A stretch of DNA of 61,257 nt from Micromonospora globbae (GCF_003610785.1 NZ_RAQQ01000029.1:1-61257); one strand, 5' to 3'; shown: positions 18,193 through 26,551, counted from the first letter of the stretch. Notes: generated from the letters alone by a model not told the origin. Made by a program: numbers and translations.

Positions 18193-18218
18193 CCGGCGAC
18201 GACGAAGGAGGTGACGGC

Positions 18219-19058
18219 GTGCCGACCCGCAGGGAGCGGACGTTCAGAGTGATCAAGGGGGCGAAGGCCGGCACGCCCGGCCGGCCCGTGCGGCGCCGGA
18301 TCGTCACCCGGACCCCTCCGGTCCCGGCCGGACGCATCGAGGATGTGCTGGAGCGACTCGACCAGGAACCGGTGGAGGACCCCCTGGAGGCCGGTGACCT
18401 GACGGTTGTCGGGGACCCGGCCGAGATCGAGGACCTGCCGGACCCGACCGTCGGCGACGGTGACCGCGGACCCGCGGCCGATCGGGACGTGTCGGCCGTC
18501 GACGGCGAGGCCGCGACCGACCCTGCCCCGGCCGGGCGGACCGCCGGTGACGGCCGTCGGGGCGCCGGCTCCGGTCGCCGTCGCGCCCTCGCCGGCCTGC
18601 TGCTGGTGCTGCTCGCCGCGACCCTCGCCGCTGCCGGGGTGTACGGGCATCGCTGGTACTCGGCACGGGCGACCGAGCAGTCCCGGCAGGGCGCTCTCGC
18701 CGCCGCCAAACAGGCGAGCGTCAACTTCGTCTCGGTGAGCGCGGCGAGCGTCGACCGTGACCTCCAGCGGATCACCGCCGGCGCGACCGGTGAGTTCAAG
18801 GAGGAGTTCACCCGCGGCCAGGCGCAGGTGCGCACCGCCGTGGTGGAGAACAAGGTGGAGTCGCAGGGCACCGTGCTGCGCGCCGGGCTGGTGTCGGGTG
18901 ACCGGCGGCGGGCGGTGGTGCTGGTCGCCGTCGACGCCACAGTGAAGAACGTCAAGGCGCCACAGGGCCGGCCGTCGCACTACCGGATCCAACTCGACAT
19001 GGTCCGCGACCGTGACTCCGGTGACTGGCTCGTGGCAAAACTGCAGTTCGTCGGTTGA
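18219..19058 (+). CDS. Mce-associated membrane protein
   Basis: I choose the GTG at 18219 (279 residues) because GAAGGAGGT lies 7 bases upstream; an earlier GTG at 18189 overlaps the MceF stop. An acidic disordered cytoplasmic region runs to about residue 120, then one membrane helix (RRALAGLLLVLLAATLAAAGVYG). The outer NTF2-like domain (AAKQASVNFVSVSAASVDRDLQRITAGATGEFKEEF) is typical of the Mas/Mam proteins that close mce operons. These stabilise the Mce complex in mycobacteria. Confidence 0.85.
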   Translation: MPTRRERTFRVIKGAKAGTPGRPVRRRIVTRTPPVPAGRIEDVLERLDQEPVEDPLEAGDLTVVGDPAEIEDLPDPTVGDGDRGPAADRDVSAVDGEAATDPAPAGRTAGDGRRGAGSGRRRALAGLLLVLLAATLAAAGVYGHRWYSARATEQSRQGALAAAKQASVNFVSVSAASVDRDLQRITAGATGEFKEEFTRGQAQVRTAVVENKVESQGTVLRAGLVSGDRRRAVVLVAVDATVKNVKAPQGRPSHYRIQLDMVRDRDSGDWLVAKLQFVG

Positions 19059-19075
19059 CGCGGAGGAGGTCCGTC

Positions 19076-19594
19076 ATGCGTGTCCCGCGCCTCTCGCGGC
19101 GAGCCGGTGCCCCGCACCGCCGCCGGGTCCCCCTCGTGGCGGCGCTCGCCGTCGCGACCGTGCTCGCGGCGGCCGTCGCGGCCCTGGGCTGGTACGGCGA
19201 CCGGACCGTCGCCCGACGCGACGAGGCGGTACGGCAGGCACTGGCCACCGCGCCGGCGGCGGCGAAGGCCATCTTCTCGTACGACTACCGCACGTTCGAC
19301 GAGAGCGTCGCGAACGGGCGGACCTTCGCCACCGGCGCCTTCGCCGACGAGTACGCCAGGACCACCGCGACCCTCAAGGAGACGGCCGGCAAACAGCAGG
19401 CGGTGGTGCTGGCTGAGGTGTCGGCCACCGGGGTGGTGAGCGCCGAGGCAGACCGGGTGGAACTCCTCGTCTACCTCAACCAGTACCGGCGTAACGTCAG
19501 CACGGCGGGGGAGAAGGTCGACCAGAACCGGGTGGTGCTGACCCTGGTGCCGGTCGGTGACGAGTGGAAGGTCGCCCAGGCCACGGCGATCTGA
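19076..19594 (+). CDS. second Mce-associated membrane protein
   Basis: The ATG at 19076 follows GGAGGAGGT and yields 172 residues. A basic start and one membrane helix (VPLVAALAVATVLAAAVAALGWY) precede an NTF2-like domain (AAAKAIFSYDYRTFDESVANGRTFATGAFADEYART) like that of the gene before it. Two tandem Mas-type genes after mceF are common in actinobacteria. This ends the operon of eleven co-directional genes; the following gene converges on it. Confidence 0.85.
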   Translation: MRVPRLSRRAGAPHRRRVPLVAALAVATVLAAAVAALGWYGDRTVARRDEAVRQALATAPAAAKAIFSYDYRTFDESVANGRTFATGAFADEYARTTATLKETAGKQQAVVLAEVSATGVVSAEADRVELLVYLNQYRRNVSTAGEKVDQNRVVLTLVPVGDEWKVAQATAI

Positions 19595-19622
19595 ACCGGG
19601 CTGTCGCTTCCCGCCGGTCGGC

Positions 19623-20024
19623 TCAGCCGCCGCGGCGACCGTCGTACCGGCCAGCCGAGTCGGTGAGCTGCCAGAAGTCGGCGGGAAGCTGGGTGATCAC
19701 GTCGTCGTACGCGCCCGGCGGGATGGCCTCGCGCAGCGTGTCGAAGACCGCGCGCACCCCGTCCCGGGCCGTCGAGTCGTCCACCTCGGCCCGGCCACGC
19801 ACCTGGTTGATGAACGAGGTGAAGCTGAACCGGCCGGTCTCCCCGGCGGGCCCGTGGGCGTACGCGCGCAGTTCCTCGGGGAGCTGGGCGGCGAGATCCT
19901 TCGCCTCCCCGCTCTCGATCCGCTCGGCCAGCGTGGTGAGCGTGGCGCGCGTGATGGCCGTCGCCTGCTCGGGCGAGGTCCGCAGTCGCTTCGCCACCGA
20001 GTCGATGAACTCGCTGTTCTCCAC
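19623..20024 (-). CDS. DUF2267 family protein
   Basis: From a GTG at 20024 behind GAGAAAGG there are 133 residues: EFIDSVAKRLRTSPEQATAITRATLTTLAERI...DLAAQLPEELRAYA...FINQVRGRAEVDDSTARDGVRAVFDTLREAI...VITQLPADFWQL. Two tandem helical half-repeats of this kind define DUF2267. They are small cytosolic proteins of unknown biochemical role that often sit near stress and universal-stress genes in actinobacteria. The frame continues upstream without a convincing start. Confidence 0.85.
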   Translation of the reverse strand: MENSEFIDSVAKRLRTSPEQATAITRATLTTLAERIESGEAKDLAAQLPEELRAYAHGPAGETGRFSFTSFINQVRGRAEVDDSTARDGVRAVFDTLREAIPPGAYDDVITQLPADFWQLTDSAGRYDGRRGG

Positions 20025-20131
20025 CTTCGCGGCCTTTCTCTCCGACGGACAGCGGCGACTACCCGCGCGCCGGGGGCCGCAAACCGCGGCGCGGGACGTC
20101 CGCGGTGCGGGGCGGGCGCGACCCGCCCCCG

Positions 20132-21361
20132 TCAGCCGGACGCGTCGACACGCCGGACGGCCAGGACGGCGACGTCGTCCGCGGCGGCGGCCTCGGTGAG
20201 CAGGGCCGCCATCGCCCTGCTGCACATGGCGTCGGCCGGCTGGCAGGTGAGCGAGCGGCGCAGCAGGTCGACGCCTTCGTCCAGTGCCCGGGTGCGGCGT
20301 TCGATGAGGCCGTCGGTGTAGAGGAACAGGCAGCCGCCGGGCGCCAGTTCGGCGCGCGTGGTGCGGCGGGGCGTGTCCCGGTAGGCGCCGAGGGGGAGGT
20401 CGGGGACGACCTCGATGATGCGGGTCGGCTCGCCCGGCTCGGCGACGAGCGGCGGCAGGTGACCGGCGCTCGACATGACCATCGTCCGCAGGCTCGGGTC
20501 GAGGACGGCGTAGATCACGGTGGCCATGGCGCCCGGCTCGAAGAGCTGCACCTTGCGGTCGAGGCGGGTGAGGACCTCGGCGGGGTCGTCCGTCTCCAGC
20601 GCGTACGCGCGCAGGGCGCTGCGGATTCGGCCCATCACCACGGCCGCCCGCAGGCCGTTGCCGGCCACGTCGCCGATGGTGATTCCGATGTGCCCGGACG
20701 GCAGGGGGAAGAGGTCGTACCAGTCGCCGCCCACGCCGACCTCGGTGCCGGGCACGTAACGGGCGGCCACGTCGAGCCCGGGCACCGCCTGCGGACGTGC
20801 CGGCAGCAGGCTCCGCTGGAGAGCCACGGCGGCGGCGCGGTCGAGGCGCGACATCCGGGCCTGCGTCGCGAGGCTGGCCCGGTCGGCGACCAGCCGGAGC
20901 AGCTCGACGTCGTCGGGTGTGAAGCGCCGCGGGGTCAGCGTGCCGACGTGCAGGACGCCGATGACCTGCGCGCCGTTCAGCATGGGCACGCCGAGCACGG
21001 AGACCACACCTCGGGTGACCAGGATGGGGTTGAGCACGGTCGTGTCGTCGACCCGTTCGATCATGACCGGTTCGCCCCGGGCCGCCACCGTGCCGGCGAA
21101 GCCGCGGCCGACCGGGAGCCGTACGCCCTGCCGGACCTCCTGCTCGAGGCCGCTCGCGGCGGTGGCGACCAGCTCGGTGCCGGTGGGGTCGACAAGCAGG
21201 ATCGCGGCGGTGTCGGCTCGGAGGAGGTCGCGGGTCCGCTCCAGCAGCTCGTCGAGCAGGTCCTCGAGGCCGAGCTGGGAGAGGGCGGCGTCGGTCACGC
21301 TCTGGAGCCGGCGAAGCTTCTCCTCGCTGCCGGCGTGTGAGATGTCACCGTTCATCACCAT
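20132..21361 (-). CDS. GAF-domain PP2C (SpoIIE-type) phosphatase
   Basis: The 409-residue protein has a GAF sensor domain (about residues 15-165: LLRADTAAILLVDPTGTELVATAASG...GRGFAGTVAARGEPVMIERVDD). The SpoIIE/RsbU phosphatase follows: VGGDWYDLFPLPSGHIGITIGDVAGNGLRAAVVMGRIR, then LFLYTDGLIERR and a final DDVAVLAVRR. The metal-binding Asp residues in GGDWYD and GDVAGNG are intact. It should dephosphorylate the STAS protein encoded just upstream (21440-21757), releasing a sigma factor in a partner-switching cascade. The ligand of the GAF domain is unknown. Confidence 0.9.
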   Translation of the reverse strand: MVMNGDISHAGSEEKLRRLQSVTDAALSQLGLEDLLDELLERTRDLLRADTAAILLVDPTGTELVATAASGLEQEVRQGVRLPVGRGFAGTVAARGEPVMIERVDDTTVLNPILVTRGVVSVLGVPMLNGAQVIGVLHVGTLTPRRFTPDDVELLRLVADRASLATQARMSRLDRAAAVALQRSLLPARPQAVPGLDVAARYVPGTEVGVGGDWYDLFPLPSGHIGITIGDVAGNGLRAAVVMGRIRSALRAYALETDDPAEVLTRLDRKVQLFEPGAMATVIYAVLDPSLRTMVMSSAGHLPPLVAEPGEPTRIIEVVPDLPLGAYRDTPRRTTRAELAPGGCLFLYTDGLIERRTRALDEGVDLLRRSLTCQPADAMCSRAMAALLTEAAAADDVAVLAVRRVDASG

Positions 21362-21439
21362 CGCATCCTCGACCGCCCGTCCGTCCCTGCCGGAGGCGTT
21401 CCGTCCCGGCGCGAAGCCGCCCCTTCCTGCCGCAATGCG

Positions 21440-21757
21440 TTACCCGCCCTCGGGTGCGCAGAGATGGTCCCACACCCCGGTCATGCGCAGGAGTTGGCGG
21501 ACGATCCCCTGGGCGTTGGTGACGTGGTAGGGCTTGCCGTGTTCGTCGGCGAGCCGTCGCCCCCGGAGCAGCACGTTGATCCCGGCCGAATCCAGGAAGG
21601 TCACCTCACCGAGATCGACGGTGACCGCCGTGGAGTCGCCCCGGACGGCGGCCTCGACCTCCCGCTGCAGGTCGTCCGCGGTGGACAGGTCGACCTCACC
21701 GCGCGCCATCACCGTGACGACACCGGTGTCACGGTGTTGGGAGAACGACAGCGCCAC
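21440..21757 (-). CDS. STAS-domain anti-anti-sigma factor
   Basis: The GTG at 21757 sits behind GAGAGGAGGAG and gives 105 residues; the open frame extends upstream without such a site. The fold is VVTVMARGEVDLSTADDLQREVEAAV...VTVDLGEVTFLDSAGINVLLRGRRLA, with the phosphorylatable Ser in FLDSAG. It should bind the anti-sigma kinase when dephosphorylated. It lies between its likely phosphatase (same strand, downstream) and its likely kinase (divergent at 21881), an unusually compact module. No cognate sigma gene is present nearby. Confidence 0.88.
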   Translation of the reverse strand: MALSFSQHRDTGVVTVMARGEVDLSTADDLQREVEAAVRGDSTAVTVDLGEVTFLDSAGINVLLRGRRLADEHGKPYHVTNAQGIVRQLLRMTGVWDHLCAPEGG

Positions 21758-21799
21758 GCCGCGCTCCTCCTCTCGCTGCCGATGCTGGGCGAACGTGCT

Positions 21800-21812
21800 G
21801 ACTTTATAGTGA
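21800..21812 (-). promoter_or_regulatory. possible -10 region for the STAS gene
   Basis: An isolated AT-rich CTATAAAGT on the minus strand, about 50 bases ahead of the STAS GTG, stands out in a GC-rich leader and matches a -10 box. No good -35 was found. On the opposite strand the same bases read TATAGT, so the direction is uncertain. Confidence 0.3.
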
Positions 21813-21880
21813 GGCACCGGCAGCGCGCCGTCTCCGGCGCGTGACGCCGGCGGCGGTTAATCTCCGGCGATGAGGACGTT

Positions 21881-22333
21881 GTGGATGTGACATCACCCGG
21901 AACACCCCGTCCCGGTGCGGACGGGGCGACGCTGCACGGCGTCACGGCGCCCGGTGTCGCCGCCGTACGACACCGCGTGACGGACGCGGCACTGGGCGTG
22001 GGGCTGGCGCCGGAGCGGGCGGAACAGTTCACCATCGCCGTGAACGAGGTGATGATCAACGCCATCCAGCACGGCGGGGGCAGCGCCGACGTCACGGTCG
22101 AAACCAGCCCGGGTGCGGTCGTCGTCACGGTCCGGGACCACGGCGCCGGGATTCCGGGTGACCTCTCACCCCGCCTGCCGTCACCGCAGACGCTGGGCGG
22201 CCGCGGGCTCTGGCTGGTGCACCACCTGTGCGAGAACGTGACCATCGACACCTCCACCGCCGGTACCGTCGTCACCTTGAGCGCCGCCGTGTCCCACCGT
22301 GTGACATCCGACCGCCCCGTCGACACCCGCTGA
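21881..22333 (+). CDS. RsbW/SpoIIAB-like anti-sigma ATP-binding protein
   Basis: The 150-residue protein is a single HATPase_c_2 (GHKL) domain. The N-box is QFTIAVNEVMINAIQHGG, the G1-like box is VRDHGAGIPGD and the G2-like box is GGRGLWLVHHLCE. Such proteins phosphorylate a STAS partner and sequester a sigma factor. The start is a GTG at 21881 with only a weak site (GATGAGGA). It is divergent from the STAS and phosphatase genes, completing a three-component switch. Confidence 0.85.
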   Translation: MDVTSPGTPRPGADGATLHGVTAPGVAAVRHRVTDAALGVGLAPERAEQFTIAVNEVMINAIQHGGGSADVTVETSPGAVVVTVRDHGAGIPGDLSPRLPSPQTLGGRGLWLVHHLCENVTIDTSTAGTVVTLSAAVSHRVTSDRPVDTR

Positions 22334-22385
22334 TCGCCTCCGGGTGAGTGGCCGGCCAGGTCAGACGTCCGTCGGCCGGGCGACC

Positions 22386-22449
22386 GCGCTGGGCGAGGCC
22401 GGTGGGCGGCGCCGGACCGCGCCGGGCGAGGCCGGTGGGTGGCGCCGGG
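22386..22449 (+). repeat. two 31-bp direct repeats
   Basis: Copies at 22386-22416 and 22419-22449 (33-bp period) differ at about three positions; their core is GGGCGAGGCCGGTGGG. They fill part of the 206-base gap between the anti-sigma and MFS genes. No reading frame with a ribosome site was found there. Confidence 0.8.
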
Positions 22450-22485
22450 CGACGCGCCATGCTGGCCCCTCCCGCGTACGCAGAA

Positions 22486-22522
22486 GGGGCCCCGCGGCGC
22501 GGTGCCGGCGCCACGGGACCCC
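22486..22522 (-). terminator. terminator of the MFS gene
   Basis: A 15-bp stem (22486-22500 with 22508-22522; two G:T pairs in RNA) with a 7-base loop follows the MFS stop on the minus strand and is followed by TTCT. It is the strongest hairpin in this gap. Confidence 0.75.
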
Positions 22523-22539
22523 GTCCGGGTGGGGGTTTC

Positions 22540-24126
22540 TCAGTGGGACAGGGACGCCGTCCGGGCGGCCTCCTCCTGGGCCCGCCGCTCCTCACCGCTG
22601 AGGGTGTGCAGCGGCTTCTCCCGGATGAAGAAGACCACGACCATGGCGAGCAGGGCCAGCGGCGCGCCGATCAGGAACAGCTCGGCGGTGGCGGTGCCGT
22701 AGACCTCCTGCACGACGCGCAGCACCGGTTCCGGCAGCAGGGAGAGGTCCGGCACCTCGGCGGTCGAGCCTCCACCGGCCGCGGCCGGGCCGAGCTTCTC
22801 GGTCATGAGGTCGGTGACCCGGTTGGCGAGGACGGCGCCCAGGGCGCTCACGCCGATCGCGCCGCCCATGCTGCGGAAGAACGTGAGCACCGACGTGGCC
22901 GCGCCGAGCTCGTGGGCGGGCACGTCGTTCTGCGCCGCGAGGACCAGGTTCTGCATGAGCATGCCGACACCGATGCCGAGCACCGCCATGTAGATCGACA
23001 GGACGACCAGGCTGGTCCCCGCGTCGATCGTGCCGAGCAAGACCATGCCGACGGTCATGATCGCGGCTCCGGCCACCAGGTACGCCTTCCAGCGACCGTA
23101 CTTCGTGATGAGCTGCCCGGCGACGGTCGACGAGACGAGCAGGCCGAAGACCATCGGGAGGCTCATGAGGCCCGCCACCGTCGGCGACTTGCCGAGCGAG
23201 ATCTGGAAGTACTGGGACAGGAAGACGGTGCCGCCGAACATCGCGAGGCCGACCAGCACGCTGGCGATGGTGGCCAGCGAGACCGTGCGGCTCCGGAAGA
23301 TCTCCAGCGGGATGATCGGCTCGGCGGCCCGGGACTCCACGTACACCGCCACCGCGAGCAGGACGACGCCGCCGATGACCATCAACGCGGTCCAGCCCGA
23401 CGCCCAGGCGAACTTGTTGCCGGCGAGCGACGACCACACCAGCAGCACGGAGACGCCGGTCGTGATCAGCGCGGCGCCGAGCCAGTCGATGCGGACCTCG
23501 CGGCGGACGACCGGCAGGTGCAGCGTCCGCTGGAGCAGGAAGATCGACAGGAGGGTGAACGGCACGCCGATCAGGAAGCACCAGCGCCAGCCGAGCCAGG
23601 ACGTGTCGACCAGGACGCCGCCGATCAGCGGGCCGGCGATGGTGCCGACACCGAAGACGGCGCCGAAGATGCCCGCGTACCGGCCCAACTCCCGGGGCGG
23701 GATCATGGCGGCCATCACGATGGTGGCCAGGGCCGTCATGCCACCCGCGCCGATGCCCTGGACGATCCGGCTGACGAGCAGCACCTCGACGTTCGGGGTG
23801 AGACCGGCGATCAGCGAGCCCACCACGAACAGGGCCAGGGACAACTGGATGAGCAGCTTCTTGCTGTAGAGGTCGGCCATCTTGCCCCAGAGCGGCACGG
23901 TCGCCGTCATGGCCAGCAGTTCGGTGGTGACGATCCAGGTGTAGACGGTCTGGCTGCCGTTCAGGTCGGCGATGATGCGTGGCAGCGCGTTCGCCACGAC
24001 CGTGGACGCGAGGATCGACACGAACATGCCGACCATCAGGCCGGAGAGGGCCTGGAGGACCTCGCGGCGGGACATGCGTGCCGCGCCGACCTCGGGAGCG
24101 TCGGCGGGCGCGGTGGGTAGGGACAT
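22540..24126 (-). CDS. DHA2-family (EmrB/QacA-type) drug-efflux MFS transporter
   Basis: The 528-residue protein has 14 likely membrane segments. DHA2 motifs present are LPRIIADLNG...TVYTWIVTTELLAMTATVPLWGKMADLYSKK (motif A region) and the antiporter motif C GAVFGVGTIAGPLIGGVLVD. Members extrude lipophilic drugs by proton antiport. The ATG at 24126 lies 9 bases after the stop of the TetR gene, so both are one transcription unit and the pump is probably repressed by that TetR protein. The C-terminus is a charged cytoplasmic tail (EERRAQEEAARTASLSH). Confidence 0.92.
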   Translation of the reverse strand: MSLPTAPADAPEVGAARMSRREVLQALSGLMVGMFVSILASTVVANALPRIIADLNGSQTVYTWIVTTELLAMTATVPLWGKMADLYSKKLLIQLSLALFVVGSLIAGLTPNVEVLLVSRIVQGIGAGGMTALATIVMAAMIPPRELGRYAGIFGAVFGVGTIAGPLIGGVLVDTSWLGWRWCFLIGVPFTLLSIFLLQRTLHLPVVRREVRIDWLGAALITTGVSVLLVWSSLAGNKFAWASGWTALMVIGGVVLLAVAVYVESRAAEPIIPLEIFRSRTVSLATIASVLVGLAMFGGTVFLSQYFQISLGKSPTVAGLMSLPMVFGLLVSSTVAGQLITKYGRWKAYLVAGAAIMTVGMVLLGTIDAGTSLVVLSIYMAVLGIGVGMLMQNLVLAAQNDVPAHELGAATSVLTFFRSMGGAIGVSALGAVLANRVTDLMTEKLGPAAAGGGSTAEVPDLSLLPEPVLRVVQEVYGTATAELFLIGAPLALLAMVVVFFIREKPLHTLSGEERRAQEEAARTASLSH

Positions 24127-24134
24127 CAACTTCC

Positions 24135-24779
24135 TCACGTTGTCGCAGCGGCAGGTTGCGGGGTGGCGGTGCGGGGGTCGGGCAGGCCGGCGGCGAGCGC
24201 CTCGAACACCTCGTCGACCAGTTCCGCCAGCGAGCGGGCGCCGCCGGCGGCGGCCCAACGGAGCATGGCGGTGCGGAACGCGGCGCCGGTCACGGCCACG
24301 AGCAGGGCCGGAAAGCCGTGGTCCGGGGGTACGCCCACCCGGGCGGCGACGGCCTCGATCATCGCGCGTTCGACCTCGGCGCCGGCGGTGACCAGGCGGG
24401 GCAGCAACGAAGGGTTGCGCTCGATGACCACCATCCGCAGCAGCCAGCTCTCCCGGTCGGCCTGGATCCGTTCGATGACCCCGGTCATGGCCGCTCGGAC
24501 GGCCGCGAGGGCGGGCACGTCGGACGGCACCTCGGCGAGGTCTGCCACGAACCGGGCGCTGTCGACGGACGGGTCGGCGATGAGCGCGTCGTCCTTGGAC
24601 GGGAAGTAGTTGAAGAACGTCCGCGAGGAGACGTTCGCCGCGGCGCTGATCTCCTCCACCGTCACGTGCTCGAGACCGCGCTCGGCCACGAGGCGCAGCG
24701 CGGCGGTGGCCAGCGCCTCCCGGGTCTGTCGCTTCTTGCGGTCCCGTAGCCCGTCGGCAGGGGAGGGCGGGGAGGTCAC
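24135..24779 (-). CDS. TetR-family repressor of the adjacent efflux pump
   Basis: From the GTG at 24779 there are 214 residues. The DNA-binding domain is typical TetR (TREALATAALRLVAERGLEHVTVEEISAAANVSSRTFFNYFPSKDDAL). The C-terminal ligand domain resembles the TetR_C group found beside EmrB/QacA pumps (RESWLLRMVVIERNPSLLPRL). An in-frame ATG 60 bases upstream is possible, but the stretch between them looks like the promoter/operator. The tandem arrangement with the pump indicates autoregulated, drug-inducible control. Confidence 0.85.
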   Translation of the reverse strand: MTSPPSPADGLRDRKKRQTREALATAALRLVAERGLEHVTVEEISAAANVSSRTFFNYFPSKDDALIADPSVDSARFVADLAEVPSDVPALAAVRAAMTGVIERIQADRESWLLRMVVIERNPSLLPRLVTAGAEVERAMIEAVAARVGVPPDHGFPALLVAVTGAAFRTAMLRWAAAGGARSLAELVDEVFEALAAGLPDPRTATPQPAAATT

Positions 24780-24818
24780 CGGGCAACGGTACGGACGATC
24801 TTTCAGCTCGCGCAAACT

Positions 24819-24831
24819 TTCACCCAGTGAA
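24819..24831. promoter_or_regulatory. candidate TetR operator
   Basis: TTCACCCAGTGAA is an inverted repeat with 5-bp arms and a 3-base centre, about 40 bases ahead of the TetR GTG. Its position and symmetry fit a TetR-family operator, although it is short for the family. Confidence 0.4.
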
Positions 24832-24887
24832 GTGACCATCACCACCCCCGGGGGGCGCACACCCTCCCGGGCCCGCACCCTCCCCGG

Positions 24888-24944
24888 TGATCATGAAGTT
24901 GTTGCCATCGGCATCGGCGTGTCGTGGCAATAACTTCATGATCA
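24888..24944. repeat. 57-bp near-perfect inverted repeat
   Basis: Left arm TGATCATGAAGTTGTTGCCA (24888-24907) pairs with 24925-24944 with one mismatch (G:T in RNA), around a 17-base loop. It lies between the convergent-facing end of LtrA and the upstream side of tetR. Intergenic elements beginning GATCATGAAGTT are, to my knowledge, dispersed in Micromonosporaceae genomes. It could act as a terminator for either strand or be a REP-like mobile palindrome. Confidence 0.75.
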
Positions 24945-24976
24945 ACGCGGGTCTGGGCCCCCGGGGGGCGGGGGTG

Positions 24977-26257
24977 TCACTCCTCGTTCAGGGCGTTTCG
25001 GAGGTGGTGGCGGGGACCGCGGCTGACCACGAACTCGGTCACCGCGGTGACCGTGCAGATCACCGCGAGCCACCCGAGCGCCGCCAGGGCGGAGATCCGG
25101 GCGGTTAACGGCACCATCACGAGCAGGACCAGCACCGCGACGAGCCGCGGCCAGACCACCGGCAGGACGAGGCGGTTCAGCCGCAGCTGGAACATGGCGT
25201 GGGCGAGCAGGTACAGCGCGACGCCGCCGTACATGGCGTACCGGCCGAACGCGTCGAGCGGGTCGCCGCGATGGTGGGCGGGCGCCGCCCCGACCAGGGC
25301 GGGCACGTGCTTCAGGCCGGCCGCCAGCAGGATGATCCCGGCGATCATCGGCAGGTGCAGGTAGCTGTACGCGTCCCGGGCGAGGCCCACCCGGCCGTGC
25401 TGGTCGGCGTCCCGCAGCGCGTGCTCGCCCACGAGCGCGGAGAGGTCGAGGTAGATCCACTCCAGTGCCGCCGCGACGACGACGGCGAGGGCCGAGGCCT
25501 CGATCAGGCCGCGTGAGTTCGGGATGTCGGCGCCGGCGATGCCGATCGACACCAGCACCTCGCCCAGCGCCACGATGATGATCAGGCTGTGTCGTTCGGT
25601 CCAGTGCCGGGCCGAGAAGATGGCCCGCTCGGGTACGGGCAGCGCCAGGGCGGCGCCGTAGTCGACGCCGATCGCGAGCACCCAGAGCGCCACCTGTCCC
25701 CAGCGCACCGTCGCGTCGTCCAGCCCGGATCCGGGCAGCCGGGCGGCGATCAGCAGCAGGCCGACGGCCAGCAGCATCGGCACGGTGAGCGCCACGGCGT
25801 CGCGGGCCCGCAGTGGCGTGGACGCGTAGAGGCGCAGGGCGAGGTAGAAGAGCCGCAGGACGAAGAACGTCGCCACGAACACGGTGGGGGTGTACGGGCC
25901 GCCGCCCGGCGCGTCGCGGAACGCCTCCCGGGTGTTGACCGCCAGCACGAACATGACCGGCACCGTCGCGAGCAGCACCAGCCGCACGCAGCCGTAGTTC
26001 GCGCGTACGCGGTTGCCCAGCCAGGCGAAGAGCGACCACGACCACCACAGCATCGTCAGGACGAGCAACCCGTGCAGCACGCCCAACTCGTTCGTCCCGC
26101 CGGTCATCAGCGTGGTGACCTGGATGAAGGCGAAGACGAAGACGACGTCGAAGAAGAGTTCGGCCGTGGTGACCCGGGTCTGCTCGGTCACCGGCCGCAG
26201 TCCGCGGCGCAACGGTGCGGTCAGCGGGGTGGCCCCGCCCGGATCAGGTCCGCCCAC
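24977..26257 (-). CDS. LtrA-family (low temperature requirement A) membrane protein
   Basis: The 426-residue polytopic protein has about ten membrane segments. It begins with the LtrA hallmark TTAELFFDVVFVFAFIQVTTLM and contains WWSWSLFAWLGNRVRANYG and ERHSLIIIVALGEVLVSIG. LtrA was named from a Listeria mutant unable to grow in the cold; its biochemical role is unknown. The GTG at 26257 is the first start compatible with the domain, but no clear ribosome site precedes it, so a slightly later GTG is possible. Confidence 0.85.
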   Translation of the reverse strand: MGGPDPGGATPLTAPLRRGLRPVTEQTRVTTAELFFDVVFVFAFIQVTTLMTGGTNELGVLHGLLVLTMLWWSWSLFAWLGNRVRANYGCVRLVLLATVPVMFVLAVNTREAFRDAPGGGPYTPTVFVATFFVLRLFYLALRLYASTPLRARDAVALTVPMLLAVGLLLIAARLPGSGLDDATVRWGQVALWVLAIGVDYGAALALPVPERAIFSARHWTERHSLIIIVALGEVLVSIGIAGADIPNSRGLIEASALAVVVAAALEWIYLDLSALVGEHALRDADQHGRVGLARDAYSYLHLPMIAGIILLAAGLKHVPALVGAAPAHHRGDPLDAFGRYAMYGGVALYLLAHAMFQLRLNRLVLPVVWPRLVAVLVLLVMVPLTARISALAALGWLAVICTVTAVTEFVVSRGPRHHLRNALNEE

Positions 26258-26340
26258 CGGTGACGTGCGGGTGCGATACCGGAACGGTCACGGACGCCTC
26301 CTCGCTCTGCCGGGCTGCTCGGGCGCGCGTTCCCGCCGGC

Positions 26341-26390
26341 CCGCCCGGCAAACCGCCGGGCGCCGTTCCGCCGCCCGGCAAACCGCCGGG
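26341..26390 (+). repeat. two perfect 20-bp direct repeats
   Basis: CCGCCCGGCAAACCGCCGGG occurs at 26341-26360 and again at 26371-26390 (30-bp period). Each copy is itself partly palindromic (CCCGGC...GCCGGG). They sit between the small acidic gene and LtrA and could form alternative hairpins ending the former's transcript. Confidence 0.8.
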
Positions 26391-26395
26391 ACCGG

Positions 26396-26551
26396 TCAGG
26401 ACTCCTCCGTGGGCGCCGTGTCCCGCGCGCGGGCGTCCTCGTCGGTCATCGCGTCCTCGTCGGTCTCGGCGGGCTGCTCGGGTTCGCGGCGCTCCGCCCG
26501 CTCCGGCCGGTCCGGAACGGGCTCGTGCTGCTCGTCGGAACCCTGCGACAT
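26396..26551 (-). CDS. small acidic protein of unknown function
   Basis: The ATG at 26551 follows GGAGGGG and gives 51 residues, very rich in Glu, Asp, Arg and Pro (RPERAERREPEQPAETDEDAMTDEDARARD). It has no hydrophobic core and is surely disordered. Similar short acidic genes are common in Micromonospora and have no assigned role. The good ribosome site is the main support. Confidence 0.5.
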   Translation of the reverse strand: MSQGSDEQHEPVPDRPERAERREPEQPAETDEDAMTDEDARARDTAPTEES

